A DNA stretch of 64,000 nt from an uncultured Clostridia bacterium (GCA_937906945.1 CALCUE010000035.1:62001-126000), one strand, 5' to 3'; shown: positions 1 to 8,808, counted from the stretch's first letter. A program made the numbers and translations. The notes: generated from the letters alone by a model not told the origin.

Positions 1-119
1 CAACCGGCGATCAACAAAATAAGGGCGCCGAAAATGGACAGAAAGCCGACCTGCATGCCTTCCGCGCTCTGTTCCAACCGGTTCAGAATTTCCTCCGTCT
101 GTTCCTCTGTCAGTTTCAT
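1..119 (-). CDS. Small membrane protein, 3' end outside window
   Basis: Only the first 39 residues are visible, starting MKLTEEQTEEILNRLEQ and running into a hydrophobic stretch (about residues 25-38) that looks like a transmembrane helix. The start ATG lies 20 bp downstream of the pcrA stop on the same strand, so the two are probably co-transcribed. I do not recognise the family. An acidic amphipathic N-terminus followed by one helix would suit a small single-pass or OadG-like membrane protein, but that is only a guess. Confidence 0.55.
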   Translation of the reverse strand, partial: MKLTEEQTEEILNRLEQSAEGMQVGFLSIFGALILLIAG

Positions 120-138
120 CAAAATCACCGTTCTCTCT

Positions 139-2331
139 TTACTGTTCCTCTTTTTTCAGTTTCGCGAAATTGGCCATCAGTTTTTTGGTTCCCGCCTTGT
201 CAAAAGCGATCTCCAAAAGGGTATCGCCGGAAAGGGCCAACGCGCTGAGCACCGTTCCTCTTCCGAAAACTTTGTGGATCACCACATCTCCGGGACGGTA
301 AACCGTCGTCTCCGTCTCCGGCGCTTTAGTGAAGCTCATTTCCGAGCGGACACGACCTCTATCGTCCTCCTCAAAATGATAGCTTACGTTAAGTTTTTGC
401 CGCTGTGTTTCATCGGTAAAGTCCTTATATTCCTCCGGAATTTCCTCCACGAAACGGGAAACCCGGTTGTGGCTCGTCTGTCCGAAGATCATCCGGCTGG
501 CCGCCGCCGTAAGATACAGGTTTTTTTTCGCTCTTGTGATGCCGACGTAAGCAAGCCGCCGTTCCTCTTCCATTTCGCTCATATCATAAATGGCGCTCAT
601 ACCCGGGAAAACGCTTTCTTCCATTCCCACAACAAAGACGTTCGGGAATTCCAGTCCCTTGGCGGAATGGAGCGTCATCAAAAGCACGGAATCGCTTTCC
701 TCCAACCGGTCCAAATCGGTATAAAGCGCCACTTCCTCCAAAAATCCCGCCAGTTCCGGCGCTTCGGCGGCTTCCTCATATTTGACCATGTTCGTTTTCA
801 GTTCGCCGATGTTTTCGATCCGAATTTCTCCCTCGGAGCCAAGCGCCTGGAGCATGGCCATATAACCGGTCTTTTCGACCAATTCGTCAAAAAACGCTCC
901 GGCGTCAAAGGTTTCCGCTTCTTCGGCCAGTTCCCGGATCATGGCGGTGAACTTCATGAGCACCGGCGCCCGTCTCACCAGATCGGCGTATTCATCGGCG
1001 TGCTCAAAAATTTCAAAGAGGGAAAGTCCCGTCGCGTCGGCAATATGCTCAGCGGCGGCGATGGTCGTCTCTCCGATCCCCCGTTTCGGCTCGTTGATGA
1101 TCCGCTCGAGCCGCAGATTATCCGCCGGGTTCGTCACCACGGCCATATAGGCCAGAAGATCCTTGACCTCTTTGCGGTCATAGAATTTGAGGCCGCCGAC
1201 TATCTTGTAGGGGATCCCCGCCCGAAGGAACGCCTTTTCCACGCTGTTCGACTGGGCGTGCATCCGGTAGAGTACGGCGAAATCGCTATACCGTTCCCCT
1301 TTTCCGACACCATCCAGAATGGTATCCGCCAGAAAAGCCGCCTCCGCGTCCTCGTCAAAGCAGCGCCGCACCGTCAGCCTGTCGCCGTCACCGTTGGCGG
1401 TCCAAAGGTTTTTCCCTTTTCGCTCGGTGTTGTGCATAATGACTTCGTTGGCCGCCGAAAGAATGTTCTGCGTCGAGCGATAGTTCTGCTCCAACCGCAC
1501 CACTTTGGCGCCAGGAAACTGGCGCTCAAAGGACAGAATATTTTCGATGGTCGCCCCGCGGAACTTGTAAATGGACTGGTCGTCGTCGCCGACGACGCAG
1601 AGGTTCTTATTTTTAGCCGCCAGCATCGCCACCAGCCGGTACTGCACGTGGTTGGTATCCTGATACTCGTCCACCATAATGTACTGCCAACGATCCTGAT
1701 AGAAATTCAGCACCTCCGGCGCCTCCTGGAAAAGCCGCACCGTTTCGCAAAGCAGGTCGTCAAAATCCAGCGCCCCGGCTTCTTTCAGCTCTTTCTGATA
1801 GGCTTTATAGACCCGCCCGATAATTTTTGCCCGGTAATCGCCGTTTCCTTCGGCGCTGGCAAGAAAATCCGCCGGCGATTCCAACCGCTCTTTGGCGTGG
1901 CTGATAGAGGCCGCCACCGCCTTCGGCGGGCACTGTTTTTCCTCGATGCCAAGCGCCTTGAGGCACTTTTTCACGACCCGAAGGCTGTCGTCGGCGTCAT
2001 AAATCGTAAAGCTTTTCGGAAGACCGATGGCTTCGCCGCTTCGCCGAAGGATCCGCACGCACATGCTGTGGAAAGTCGAGGCGAAAACGTCCGCCGCCTC
2101 GGTCCCCAGCTGATCGACCAACCGGTTTTTCAGTTCGTCAGCGGCCTTGTTGGTAAACGTGATGGCCAGAATGTTCCAGGGGCGCACACCGGTCTCAATA
2201 AGCCTCGCCACCCGGGAAATGAGCACCGTCGTCTTGCCGGAACCGGCTCCGGCCAACACCAGAAGCGGCCCGTCCTTATGAAAAACCGCCTCCAACTGGC
2301 GCTCGTTCAAAGATTGATAAGAAAAAGCCAT
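139..2331 (-). CDS. pcrA: ATP-dependent DNA helicase PcrA/UvrD
   Basis: Superfamily 1A 3'-5' DNA helicase acting in nucleotide excision repair, rolling-circle replication and removal of RNA polymerase or RecA. The 730 residues are full length for PcrA. Visible are the Walker A motif GAGSGKTT (about residue 29), motif II DEYQDTN, motif III GDDDQSIYKFRGA, motif V TLHSAKGLEF and motif VI VGITRAKK. The C-terminus carries the PcrA-type Tudor-like segment (VIHKVFGRGTV) used for RNA polymerase contact. The start ATG follows GGAGGG at good spacing, and a sigma-A promoter lies just upstream. It leads a unit that includes the partial gene at the window edge. Confidence 0.97.
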   Translation of the reverse strand: MAFSYQSLNERQLEAVFHKDGPLLVLAGAGSGKTTVLISRVARLIETGVRPWNILAITFTNKAADELKNRLVDQLGTEAADVFASTFHSMCVRILRRSGEAIGLPKSFTIYDADDSLRVVKKCLKALGIEEKQCPPKAVAASISHAKERLESPADFLASAEGNGDYRAKIIGRVYKAYQKELKEAGALDFDDLLCETVRLFQEAPEVLNFYQDRWQYIMVDEYQDTNHVQYRLVAMLAAKNKNLCVVGDDDQSIYKFRGATIENILSFERQFPGAKVVRLEQNYRSTQNILSAANEVIMHNTERKGKNLWTANGDGDRLTVRRCFDEDAEAAFLADTILDGVGKGERYSDFAVLYRMHAQSNSVEKAFLRAGIPYKIVGGLKFYDRKEVKDLLAYMAVVTNPADNLRLERIINEPKRGIGETTIAAAEHIADATGLSLFEIFEHADEYADLVRRAPVLMKFTAMIRELAEEAETFDAGAFFDELVEKTGYMAMLQALGSEGEIRIENIGELKTNMVKYEEAAEAPELAGFLEEVALYTDLDRLEESDSVLLMTLHSAKGLEFPNVFVVGMEESVFPGMSAIYDMSEMEEERRLAYVGITRAKKNLYLTAAASRMIFGQTSHNRVSRFVEEIPEEYKDFTDETQRQKLNVSYHFEEDDRGRVRSEMSFTKAPETETTVYRPGDVVIHKVFGRGTVLSALALSGDTLLEIAFDKAGTKKLMANFAKLKKEEQ

Positions 2332-2361
2332 TTTGCCCTCCGCATAGAATAATCTAATGAT

Positions 2362-2390
2362 ATCATACCATATTCTGTCCTTTTCTGCAA
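2362..2390 (-). promoter_or_regulatory. Sigma-A promoter of pcrA
   Basis: On the minus strand, TTGCAG and TATGAT are separated by 17 bp, about 31 bp ahead of the pcrA start. An extended -10 TGG precedes TATGAT. Confidence 0.75.
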
Positions 2391-2403
2391 CCGGTCCGCC
2401 CGA

Positions 2404-2434
2404 TAAAAAAAGCTCCCGCCGAGCGGGAGCTTTT
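2404..2434 (-). terminator. Rho-independent terminator after pqqD-like gene
   Basis: The stem GCTCCCGC/GCGGGAGC with a short loop is followed by a run of T on the minus strand, directly after the stop of the PqqD-like gene. A-tracts on both sides would allow it to work in either direction. Confidence 0.85.
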
Positions 2435-2710
2435 TCAATCTTCCAGAATATAATTCTGCTCTTTCAGTTTGGAAAGGAAGGCCAGAAGTCCGGGCCGGAC
2501 CTCCTCCTCGGAAACCCCAAAGTCCTCCGAAGCCCTTTTCGCCATGGCGTTCACCTCGCACCCTTCCTCCAGAAGGCCCCAGTAATAAGCGCCTCCGGCG
2601 TTGATCCGCTTGACCGTGGGGCAGAATTTCCGTGCCTCCATCGTCGCGACCAAAAGGTCCGTTCCGCAGACGTCTTCCAGAAAAATTCCGGGACGAATAT
2701 GGTATTTCAT
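2435..2710 (-). CDS. PqqD-like peptide-binding protein (RRE type)
   Basis: This 91-residue protein looks like the PqqD family (winged-helix RiPP recognition element), which binds leader regions of peptides being modified. It has the typical N-terminal strand region (YHIRPGIFLEDVCGTDLLVA), a central segment about not-yet-known binding (INAGGAYYWGLLEEG) and an acidic helical C-terminus (GVSEEEVRPGLLAFLSKLKEQNYI). The start ATG has AGGAGGG upstream and overlaps the stop of the HPr-kinase-like gene by 4 bp, so the two are translationally coupled. PqqD-like and HprK-like partners co-occur in lasso-peptide and related clusters. Here no cyclase or protease gene accompanies them, so the client is unknown. 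Confidence 0.75.
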   Translation of the reverse strand: MKYHIRPGIFLEDVCGTDLLVATMEARKFCPTVKRINAGGAYYWGLLEEGCEVNAMAKRASEDFGVSEEEVRPGLLAFLSKLKEQNYILED

Positions 2711-3399
2711 GGCGTTCCCTCCTCGTATTTCCGTAACGTTTCGTGGCAAAGCGCCGCCGAAGCCTCGTCGCCGCGGTTTTTCAGAAACCACACCGGCACC
2801 GACCGCAGCAGCTTTTCCTCCATCACGCAGGCGCTGTCGAGGTCCTCCCTGCCTTCGGCGCAAAAAAGGATCTGCCCGAAAATCGGTTCCACCGCCTCCT
2901 GTTCCGAAAGACGGCGGATCGAGTTTTCCCTATCCTGCGCCAGATAGATGATCCCGCCAAGCTTCGCCGAAAGGGAGCTTCCCAAAAACTCTTTTCCCCG
3001 CCAAGGCGTCGGGCATACGGTGAACGAACCGTCCCCGTTTTCCGAAAGCACCGGCTTGTCGCCGTTGAGGATCGTCACCTCGTCGCCGTAAAGCAAGTTC
3101 CAGAAAAGAAACTGCGTCGTTTTTCCCGTTCCCGGCGGTGCCGTCAAAATCCAGGCCTCTCCCCGCCAAAGGAACGCCGCTCCGTGAAACACCATCCGGT
3201 TTCGGGGCAAAAGGGCGCTTCCGCATTTCGTCGCGAACCAAAGGAATTCCTTTTCCGAATTCTCCGGCTCCATCGGGAGCGAAAGGGTCGCCACCGGCTC
3301 CTCCTCCGTCGCAAACGGCGAAAAACCGCTGTGCTCAAAGCGGCACAGAAGCCGAAGCGGCACCCCGCCGAGGTCCATTTGATAACTGTACTGTTCCAT
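2707..3399 (-). CDS. HPr kinase-like P-loop protein
   Basis: The 230 residues resemble the HPr serine kinase C-terminal domain family as found beside PqqD-like proteins in peptide clusters. A MVFHGAAFLWRGEAWILTAPPGTGKTT arrangement (broken here: MVFHGAAF, then P-loop APPGTGKTT at 87-95) is followed by an acidic NGDKPVL segment (D114) and a CPTPWRGKE patch. HprK homologues transfer phosphate to serine in proteins or peptides. Bona fide HprK (over 300 residues with an N-terminal domain) is ruled out by length. The start follows GGAAGG, 5 bp away. It lies between the 70-aa protein gene and the PqqD-like gene, so these are its likely partners. Confidence 0.7.
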   Translation of the reverse strand: MEQYSYQMDLGGVPLRLLCRFEHSGFSPFATEEEPVATLSLPMEPENSEKEFLWFATKCGSALLPRNRMVFHGAAFLWRGEAWILTAPPGTGKTTQFLFWNLLYGDEVTILNGDKPVLSENGDGSFTVCPTPWRGKEFLGSSLSAKLGGIIYLAQDRENSIRRLSEQEAVEPIFGQILFCAEGREDLDSACVMEEKLLRSVPVWFLKNRGDEASAALCHETLRKYEEGTP

Positions 3400-3411
3400 T
3401 TTTCCTTCCGA

Positions 3412-3442
3412 AACAAAGAGGGCGGTTTTGGCCGCCCTTTTT
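3412..3442 (-). terminator. Hairpin between 70-aa gene and kinase gene
   Basis: GGGCGG/CCGCCC stem with a CCAAAA loop and a weak T-rich tail on the minus strand. In this position it could attenuate the kinase and PqqD genes relative to the abundant upstream products. Confidence 0.6.
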
Positions 3443-3453
3443 GTTGTGCTCAA

Positions 3454-3666
3454 TTATTGATAGTCAATGACGTTTCCGCCTTCGACAACGGCAACACGTC
3501 CGTCGGTCAGCGGGACGTAGATCGGGCCGACGCTCTGTAAATTCCATTCACCGGTCGAATCCACTTCGTCTCCGCCGATACTGCCGCCACCGTTAACTCC
3601 ATCGCCGAACAAAGGAGAACCGAAGTCCGGCTTGATAAGATCTTTGATCTCTCTGATTTTTGTCAT
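3454..3666 (-). CDS. 70-aa protein, candidate peptide substrate
   Basis: This unrecognised 70-residue protein starts MTKIREIKDLIKP, continues through a Gly/Ser/Asp-rich middle (GVNGGGSIGGDEVDSTGEW) and ends in a beta-like hydrophobic tail (VAVVEGGNVIDYQ). It has no signal peptide or membrane helix. Its ribosome binding site GAGGTGAAG overlaps the stop codon of the giant surface-type protein, so translation is coupled. It is followed by an HprK-like kinase and a PqqD-like protein. By analogy with RiPP clusters it could be the precursor or phospho-acceptor. That is inference; it could also be an accessory factor for the giant protein. Confidence 0.6.
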   Translation of the reverse strand: MTKIREIKDLIKPDFGSPLFGDGVNGGGSIGGDEVDSTGEWNLQSVGPIYVPLTDGRVAVVEGGNVIDYQ

Positions 3667-3677
3667 AAGGCTTCACC

Positions 3678-6600
3678 TCATTCCATAACCTGGAGTCCTG
3701 CCGCATAGAAGACGACGGTCTTCGCGAGGCCGAGGACTCTCGTTCCGTCGAGAGTGACATAGTAAGGAACCATCGTAACGATTGCTCCCTCTTCCACATT
3801 CTTCGCTTTAATATCCTGACTGAACAGTTTCGTGCCCGTCAGAAGATTATCGCCAAAGAGAGTGGAGGATTTAACGCCATTGATAGCCGAGGAAACTTTG
3901 CTGATCGGATAGACGGTCATTTCATCGTTGATCGTGATTTCAAAACCGAACTCACGATAGTTGGCAAGACCATCCGTAGCGGAAACAACGGTAAATTTCT
4001 CAAGCTGATTCTTCTTAACCGTGCTGATAACAGCGACTTTGAAATAATTCTCCGGGAGATATTTTCCGTAAACGGTCATGCTTTCCTGAACGTCGGAGAA
4101 ATCAGCCGGCGTGGTATAGGCTTCGTCCGCGAACCAGCCGACGAACCGCATTCCGGCGACTTCCGGAATTTCAAGAGCGCCTTCGCAGTTACCGGCTTCG
4201 ACCTCGGTCTTATATTCGGTACCGTCAACAACGGCGGTGATCACAAGGCCTTCTTCGCTGATCGGCTCTTCCACGATCGTTTCTTCCTCAAGCTCTTTCG
4301 GCGGGTTGATGGCAAAGAAGGATTTCAGCATCATTCTGGGAGCGACGGCGCTAACAATCGTTCCGCCAATGCTCATCGTCCGGCTTCCAACCGTTCTGGG
4401 ATCTCCTACCGTTACAGAAGTGGAATTGTTCGCTTGGACGTCAATATCCCGTTCGGTCGTACCGGTTACAAGAACGCCATCTGCCGTGATGAAATACGGA
4501 ACGAAGGTGAACGTATCGCCATCCATATAATCCTCTTTGACCGTATCAAAATCATCATGGTTTTCAAAATGAATAGCTCCGAGGTAATCGTGGTTGCCTT
4601 CGGCACCGACAACTTTGCTCGTGCTGAAAACGTTGGCCGGCGTATAGGTCTGTTTCAGAACTTCGTTCTGATACATACGAAGTTCATCATAAAGAGCGCT
4701 GTTAGACATCTGTTTGTCTTCTCCGGTCTCACCGCTTGCGCTTTCAACCGTTTCGACTAAACCGGCCATCTGCCAGGCGTCTTCAATATCGCCAATTTCT
4801 TTATCAACGAGGAATCCGTAGCCGGTATAGAACGACAGATCTTCATCCTCAAAATTGGTGCCCGCGCCATCAATGGCCGTCACCAGATAGTGGTGGACCA
4901 AATTGTCCTTTCCTTCTTTCTTAGAAGGACGGACGGAAAGGATCTTCGGCATCAGATAATCGTCATCGACCTCACGGAGGTAATAGACGCCGTCTGCTTC
5001 GACCTCAAGTTCGGTACCGACACCGCCCGTATAAGGAACGGCGAAGGTTTCATCCTCGGCAAGACCGCCGTAGAGGTAACCCTCATAGACTTTCTTGGTG
5101 ATATCGTAACCGTTTTCGGCGATCTCATCGGTGAAATCGATCGTCTCGGAAGTACCGTCGGAAGAGTGAACGATCGTGAAGGTCGGCGTAACAACCTCCG
5201 TATAATAGAAGATGATCACGTTATCTTCCGGATTGGTGGAATACTGGACCTCAAGATGTTTTTCCTTTTCATCATAGGTATAACCGGAAATATCCAAAGC
5301 GTTTTCCGTGACGTAGCTGAAACGGTTTTCGCCACGGATTTCGTCATTCGCCAATTTCGTACCGTCATCCGCGCTGATGTATTTTACCGTGTAAGGAACC
5401 GCAACGGCCTGCACGTACTCGAAAGTATAGACCGCCTGGCCGCTGGAAAGGTTGACGGCAATACTGGTCGCAAGCGGGAAGCAACCTTGCTGATAATCGC
5501 TGTACAAATCGTTGCCGGTCTTGGCGTAAGCGACAAAGCTCTCGTTCGTCGTTCCGGTGGTCGGATCAGCGACTGCCGTATCCGTACCCTGTAATACGTA
5601 CCGGATCGTATAGTCGATTACGTCCGCGGCTTTCCATTTCGGATAGACGCTGATATCTCTGTAAATGGTGGTCTTTTCCGGATCGAAAGGCTTTTCGTTT
5701 CCGTTTTCGTCCCGATAGAACCAACCGATCGCAATAAAGCCTTCATCCGCCGTAGGATCATTATCCGGATTCTGCGCGTAGCCTCCGTAAGAAACCGACT
5801 GTTTGCCGAGAAGGCCGTTCTGTCCTACCGTTTCATTTTCCAGATCCGCCGCGAGCAGATCCTTTTCGGTATTATAGAATCTTACAGTAAAGCCATCGGC
5901 TTTGGTCCATTTGGCGAAAAGCTGCATGTTTTCCGCCGGCATGGTCGTGTTCACGAAATCGAACGCGTTCGTAAAGTCAGGGTCCGTGTACCAACCGGCG
6001 AAGGTATAGGCGCCAACCGGAAGGTTGGACGGATAATCCGGCGTGAAGTTATAGGCTTTGCCGGTCAATTCGTCCACCCCGTTCAGCGGATCTTTATATT
6101 TTGCTTTCAGAGTAAACAGGGGTTCCGCTTCGTTCTTGTAGGTAATGGTAAACTCTTGTCTGGTGTAGAAGAACGTGTAGTTTTGGCTTATAGTAACACC
6201 TTCCGGAACGCCGGGAGAAGAGTCTCCGCTGTTTTGATCCCCATGCGAATAATAATTTCCCAAACGGTCAGTATAGCTGTTTCCTTTACCGATATATATA
6301 TATCCGGGGAAATCTCTGTGATTCAAAGTAGAGTTATTGCCGGCAAAAGGAACGATCTGCATATCGATCAGTTCGCCTTTGGAATCTTCTTCCGTGGAGG
6401 AAACGTCCCGATAACGCAAAGCCGTCATGTAACTGGCCGTATCATAGGTGACGTAATAGGTGGTTACATAATCCGGATCACCCAAATGAGCCTGATTCAG
6501 CAACGTCGCGTTGATGACGTACTGGTCCGTGATCGTTTCGTTGATACTGTTTTGAGAACTATACACACATTTGAAGTTTTTCCCATCGACCTGCGGTTCT

Positions 6601-8363
6601 ATTGTAGCTCTTTTCGGCCAGATAGCATTGACGTCCTGACCGAATCTGACATCAATGGTATATTTGTCATAATATGTCGTTCCATTGATGGTGATGGACG
6701 GTACCGCGTCACCCTTCGTTACGTCCACTAAAGCATTAGCGTAGCGAGTGTAATATTTTGCCGGAGTGTCTTCATAGTGGCCTTCTGTTGCCTCATGATA
6801 TTCGCCCTGTTCATAATGGCCTTCCTCCGTTTTGACATTCGTCAGATATTTCTGCCATACGTATCCGGTATAGGTATAGGGGTCACCGTATTCGGTATTG
6901 GAAGCCTTATGCTTATAACCCGAAACTTCGACTAATGCGAGTTCATTCAATGTGCCTACCGGAGGATGCGGTACCGGAATATTCTGCTCAAGGACCTTCA
7001 CTTTCGTTGTATTGTACAACGGAACATAGTGATTGGAACCGCCGCCGTTTGAGTTCAATTCACCATAATGATAATTGCCGCCCCAAACGTTGCCTACAAG
7101 GGGGGTCATATAGTTTGCGCTGGTAGCACTGCTCCACCAAATGTCCGGGAGATGATATCCGCTGGCTGTATAAGTTGCCGAATAAAGCGGCGTATAAGCA
7201 GCAACCTGACCAGTCGGCTGATTAACCGCTACGATCGTGCCGGAACTCGCGTTGGCACCGGTAATACCGCCGATTTCACCATAGGTACCACCTTCAACCC
7301 AAACTTGATCATAGTAGGCTTCTTTGCCTTCAACCCACTCATGTTTAGCCGGTGTACCGATCATAAACTCGATGGTATAGACTTCCCGGTCATAATAGAC
7401 GTTGACAACGGAGGTACCATCGGCGTTGATGGTAACGTTCTGGTCTGCGTGGCTGAACGTGAAATACGTGTTTACGTCACCGGCGCCGGAAACGGAGCTC
7501 GGGAATCCGCCGGATCTCGCGGTTCCGTTGACGCTGGTACCGCTGGACGCCTGTTTCTGTTCGGACCAGAAGAACGTATAGTTATCATCGTTCGCGTTCT
7601 GGATCCAGTAGTTGACCGTATAGGTGGCGGTCGCTACTGCCGTCCACTGTGCCGTATAGGTCGTATCTTCCGCCGGCATCGTTGCCGGAACAGACGGAGA
7701 CCAGCCATTGAAAATATAACCGGGACAGATCGGCGTACCGACGGAAACCGTCGCGCCATAGCGGTCATAGATATTATCGACGCCGAAACCGCCTTCGCCA
7801 AGGTTGAAAATCATCTGGTAGCAGTTTCTGTCATAATAGAAGGAAGCGACCGAATTGCCGTCCGAGGCAGCCGAAGCCGGAATATCACTGGAAGCCAGCG
7901 AAAAACCGGTATAGGTTTTTGCCGCGGGGGTCGTCTGCGCGAGTTCCGTTTCCGCAAGCGTATAGCCGTTATCGTTCAGGTTCTGCTGATAATGCAAAAC
8001 CGTATAGGTATTGGCCGTACCCGCAACATTCTTATAAACAACGTGGATCTCGATGTCCGTCTGAACGTTTGTCAGAGCGAAACGCAGTTGATTTCCGTTG
8101 CGGGTCACGCCTTCCGGAAGATTGATCGACTTGATTACTTTGTCGTCAAAACTCGGAAGCGTATGAGAACCCGAATAATCGTTGCCCTGGTTAAGCGAAG
8201 CGACATAACTGGTCGCCATAACGCTTGCTCCGCTTTCGTCTTCATAATAGACCACGACGGAGACCTGCGGCGGAGCTTCTTCTGCCAGAGCGGTGACCGG
8301 GACGATGCCGACGATCATCAGAACGGCAAGCAGAAGCGCCAATGTTTTTTTCAAATGCTTCAT
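3678..8363 (-). CDS. Giant secreted InlB/MucBP-repeat protein
   Basis: This 1561-residue protein begins with a clear signal peptide (MKHLKK, hydrophobic core, cleavage near TALAEE). The body is a series of beta-grasp-like repeats. MucBP-type units carry YTVxYxxQ openings and DGTKLAND-type turns. Listeria-Bacteroides (InlB B-type) units carry F(A/V)GWYTDPD and TMPAENMQLFAKW closings. Such repeats occur in adhesins of gut and oral bacteria. No LPXTG motif, C-terminal helix or choline- or S-layer-binding repeat is visible; it ends VFYAAGLQVME. The start was chosen for AAGGAG at good spacing. It heads a coupled unit with a 70-aa protein, an HprK-like kinase and a PqqD-like protein. Confidence 0.85.
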   Translation of the reverse strand: MKHLKKTLALLLAVLMIVGIVPVTALAEEAPPQVSVVVYYEDESGASVMATSYVASLNQGNDYSGSHTLPSFDDKVIKSINLPEGVTRNGNQLRFALTNVQTDIEIHVVYKNVAGTANTYTVLHYQQNLNDNGYTLAETELAQTTPAAKTYTGFSLASSDIPASAASDGNSVASFYYDRNCYQMIFNLGEGGFGVDNIYDRYGATVSVGTPICPGYIFNGWSPSVPATMPAEDTTYTAQWTAVATATYTVNYWIQNANDDNYTFFWSEQKQASSGTSVNGTARSGGFPSSVSGAGDVNTYFTFSHADQNVTINADGTSVVNVYYDREVYTIEFMIGTPAKHEWVEGKEAYYDQVWVEGGTYGEIGGITGANASSGTIVAVNQPTGQVAAYTPLYSATYTASGYHLPDIWWSSATSANYMTPLVGNVWGGNYHYGELNSNGGGSNHYVPLYNTTKVKVLEQNIPVPHPPVGTLNELALVEVSGYKHKASNTEYGDPYTYTGYVWQKYLTNVKTEEGHYEQGEYHEATEGHYEDTPAKYYTRYANALVDVTKGDAVPSITINGTTYYDKYTIDVRFGQDVNAIWPKRATIEPQVDGKNFKCVYSSQNSINETITDQYVINATLLNQAHLGDPDYVTTYYVTYDTASYMTALRYRDVSSTEEDSKGELIDMQIVPFAGNNSTLNHRDFPGYIYIGKGNSYTDRLGNYYSHGDQNSGDSSPGVPEGVTISQNYTFFYTRQEFTITYKNEAEPLFTLKAKYKDPLNGVDELTGKAYNFTPDYPSNLPVGAYTFAGWYTDPDFTNAFDFVNTTMPAENMQLFAKWTKADGFTVRFYNTEKDLLAADLENETVGQNGLLGKQSVSYGGYAQNPDNDPTADEGFIAIGWFYRDENGNEKPFDPEKTTIYRDISVYPKWKAADVIDYTIRYVLQGTDTAVADPTTGTTNESFVAYAKTGNDLYSDYQQGCFPLATSIAVNLSSGQAVYTFEYVQAVAVPYTVKYISADDGTKLANDEIRGENRFSYVTENALDISGYTYDEKEKHLEVQYSTNPEDNVIIFYYTEVVTPTFTIVHSSDGTSETIDFTDEIAENGYDITKKVYEGYLYGGLAEDETFAVPYTGGVGTELEVEADGVYYLREVDDDYLMPKILSVRPSKKEGKDNLVHHYLVTAIDGAGTNFEDEDLSFYTGYGFLVDKEIGDIEDAWQMAGLVETVESASGETGEDKQMSNSALYDELRMYQNEVLKQTYTPANVFSTSKVVGAEGNHDYLGAIHFENHDDFDTVKEDYMDGDTFTFVPYFITADGVLVTGTTERDIDVQANNSTSVTVGDPRTVGSRTMSIGGTIVSAVAPRMMLKSFFAINPPKELEEETIVEEPISEEGLVITAVVDGTEYKTEVEAGNCEGALEIPEVAGMRFVGWFADEAYTTPADFSDVQESMTVYGKYLPENYFKVAVISTVKKNQLEKFTVVSATDGLANYREFGFEITINDEMTVYPISKVSSAINGVKSSTLFGDNLLTGTKLFSQDIKAKNVEEGAIVTMVPYYVTLDGTRVLGLAKTVVFYAAGLQVME

Positions 8364-8460
8364 CTTGTTTCTCCTTTCACGTAAGGAAATCTGCAGGGGG
8401 TTTTCCCCCATATAAGGTGTTTTCTAACATATAAAAAGAAAACCCCATTTATACTTTTTT

Positions 8461-8489
8461 AGTATAGCACAAGGGTTTTTCCATTTCAA
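8461..8489 (-). promoter_or_regulatory. Sigma-A promoter of the giant-protein unit
   Basis: TTGAAA and TATACT with a 17-bp spacer on the minus strand, about 98 bp ahead of the start. The -10 hexamer begins an inverted repeat, TATACT-AAAAA-AGTATA, that would sit at the transcription start and may be an operator. Confidence 0.75.
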
Positions 8490-8622
8490 GCATTTTTTGG
8501 GGATTTTCCTCAATTTTTTCTCCTGTTTTTTGTCGTTTTTTTGCGGTTTTTTCGCTTTTCGAAAGGGCGCTTCCGGGCGAAGCCGTGACGGAGAGGTAAT
8601 ATCCGCGATCGGCTATAAAAAA

Positions 8623-8724
8623 CTGTCATTGCGAGGAGCGCCGCAGGCGCGACGCGGCAATCTTTATCCCCGACGATGGGAATAAAAAGATTCCCACGGT
8701 CACTTCGTTCCCTCGGAATGACAG
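8623..8724. repeat. REP/MITE-like intergenic repeat
   Basis: A 102-bp element bounded by 14-bp inverted ends, CTGTCATTGCGAGG and CCTCGGAATGACAG (one mismatch). An inner GCAATCT/AGATTC pair surrounds it and a GC-rich loop carries GCCGCAGGCGCGACG. The CTGTCATTGCGAGG terminus is a widespread intergenic REP-like repeat type in bacteria. The rest of the 8490-8760 gap is pyrimidine-rich with no gene that I can support. Confidence 0.75.
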
Positions 8725-8760
8725 AGGTCGGAAATTTATTTTTTCTCTCCGCCGAGGGAG

Positions 8761-8789
8761 AAAAAAATTGACCCCCTTTACCAAGGGGG
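8761..8789 (-). terminator. Terminator of zapA-dut
   Basis: CCCCCTT/AAGGGGG stem with a 4-nt loop, followed by TCAATTTTTTT on the minus strand just after dut. Confidence 0.85.
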
Positions 8790-8808
8790 CCACGAAAAGC
8801 TGTTTTCT

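Noticed and set aside
34..2352. 772-codon plus-strand open frame opposite pcrA
   Set aside because: It is the antisense of a fully convincing PcrA helicase, has no ribosome binding site, and its protein is rich in Arg/His/Phe without any domain.
3678..8363. Sortase-anchored adhesin
   Set aside because: No LPXTG-like motif or C-terminal hydrophobic helix with a positive tail is present.
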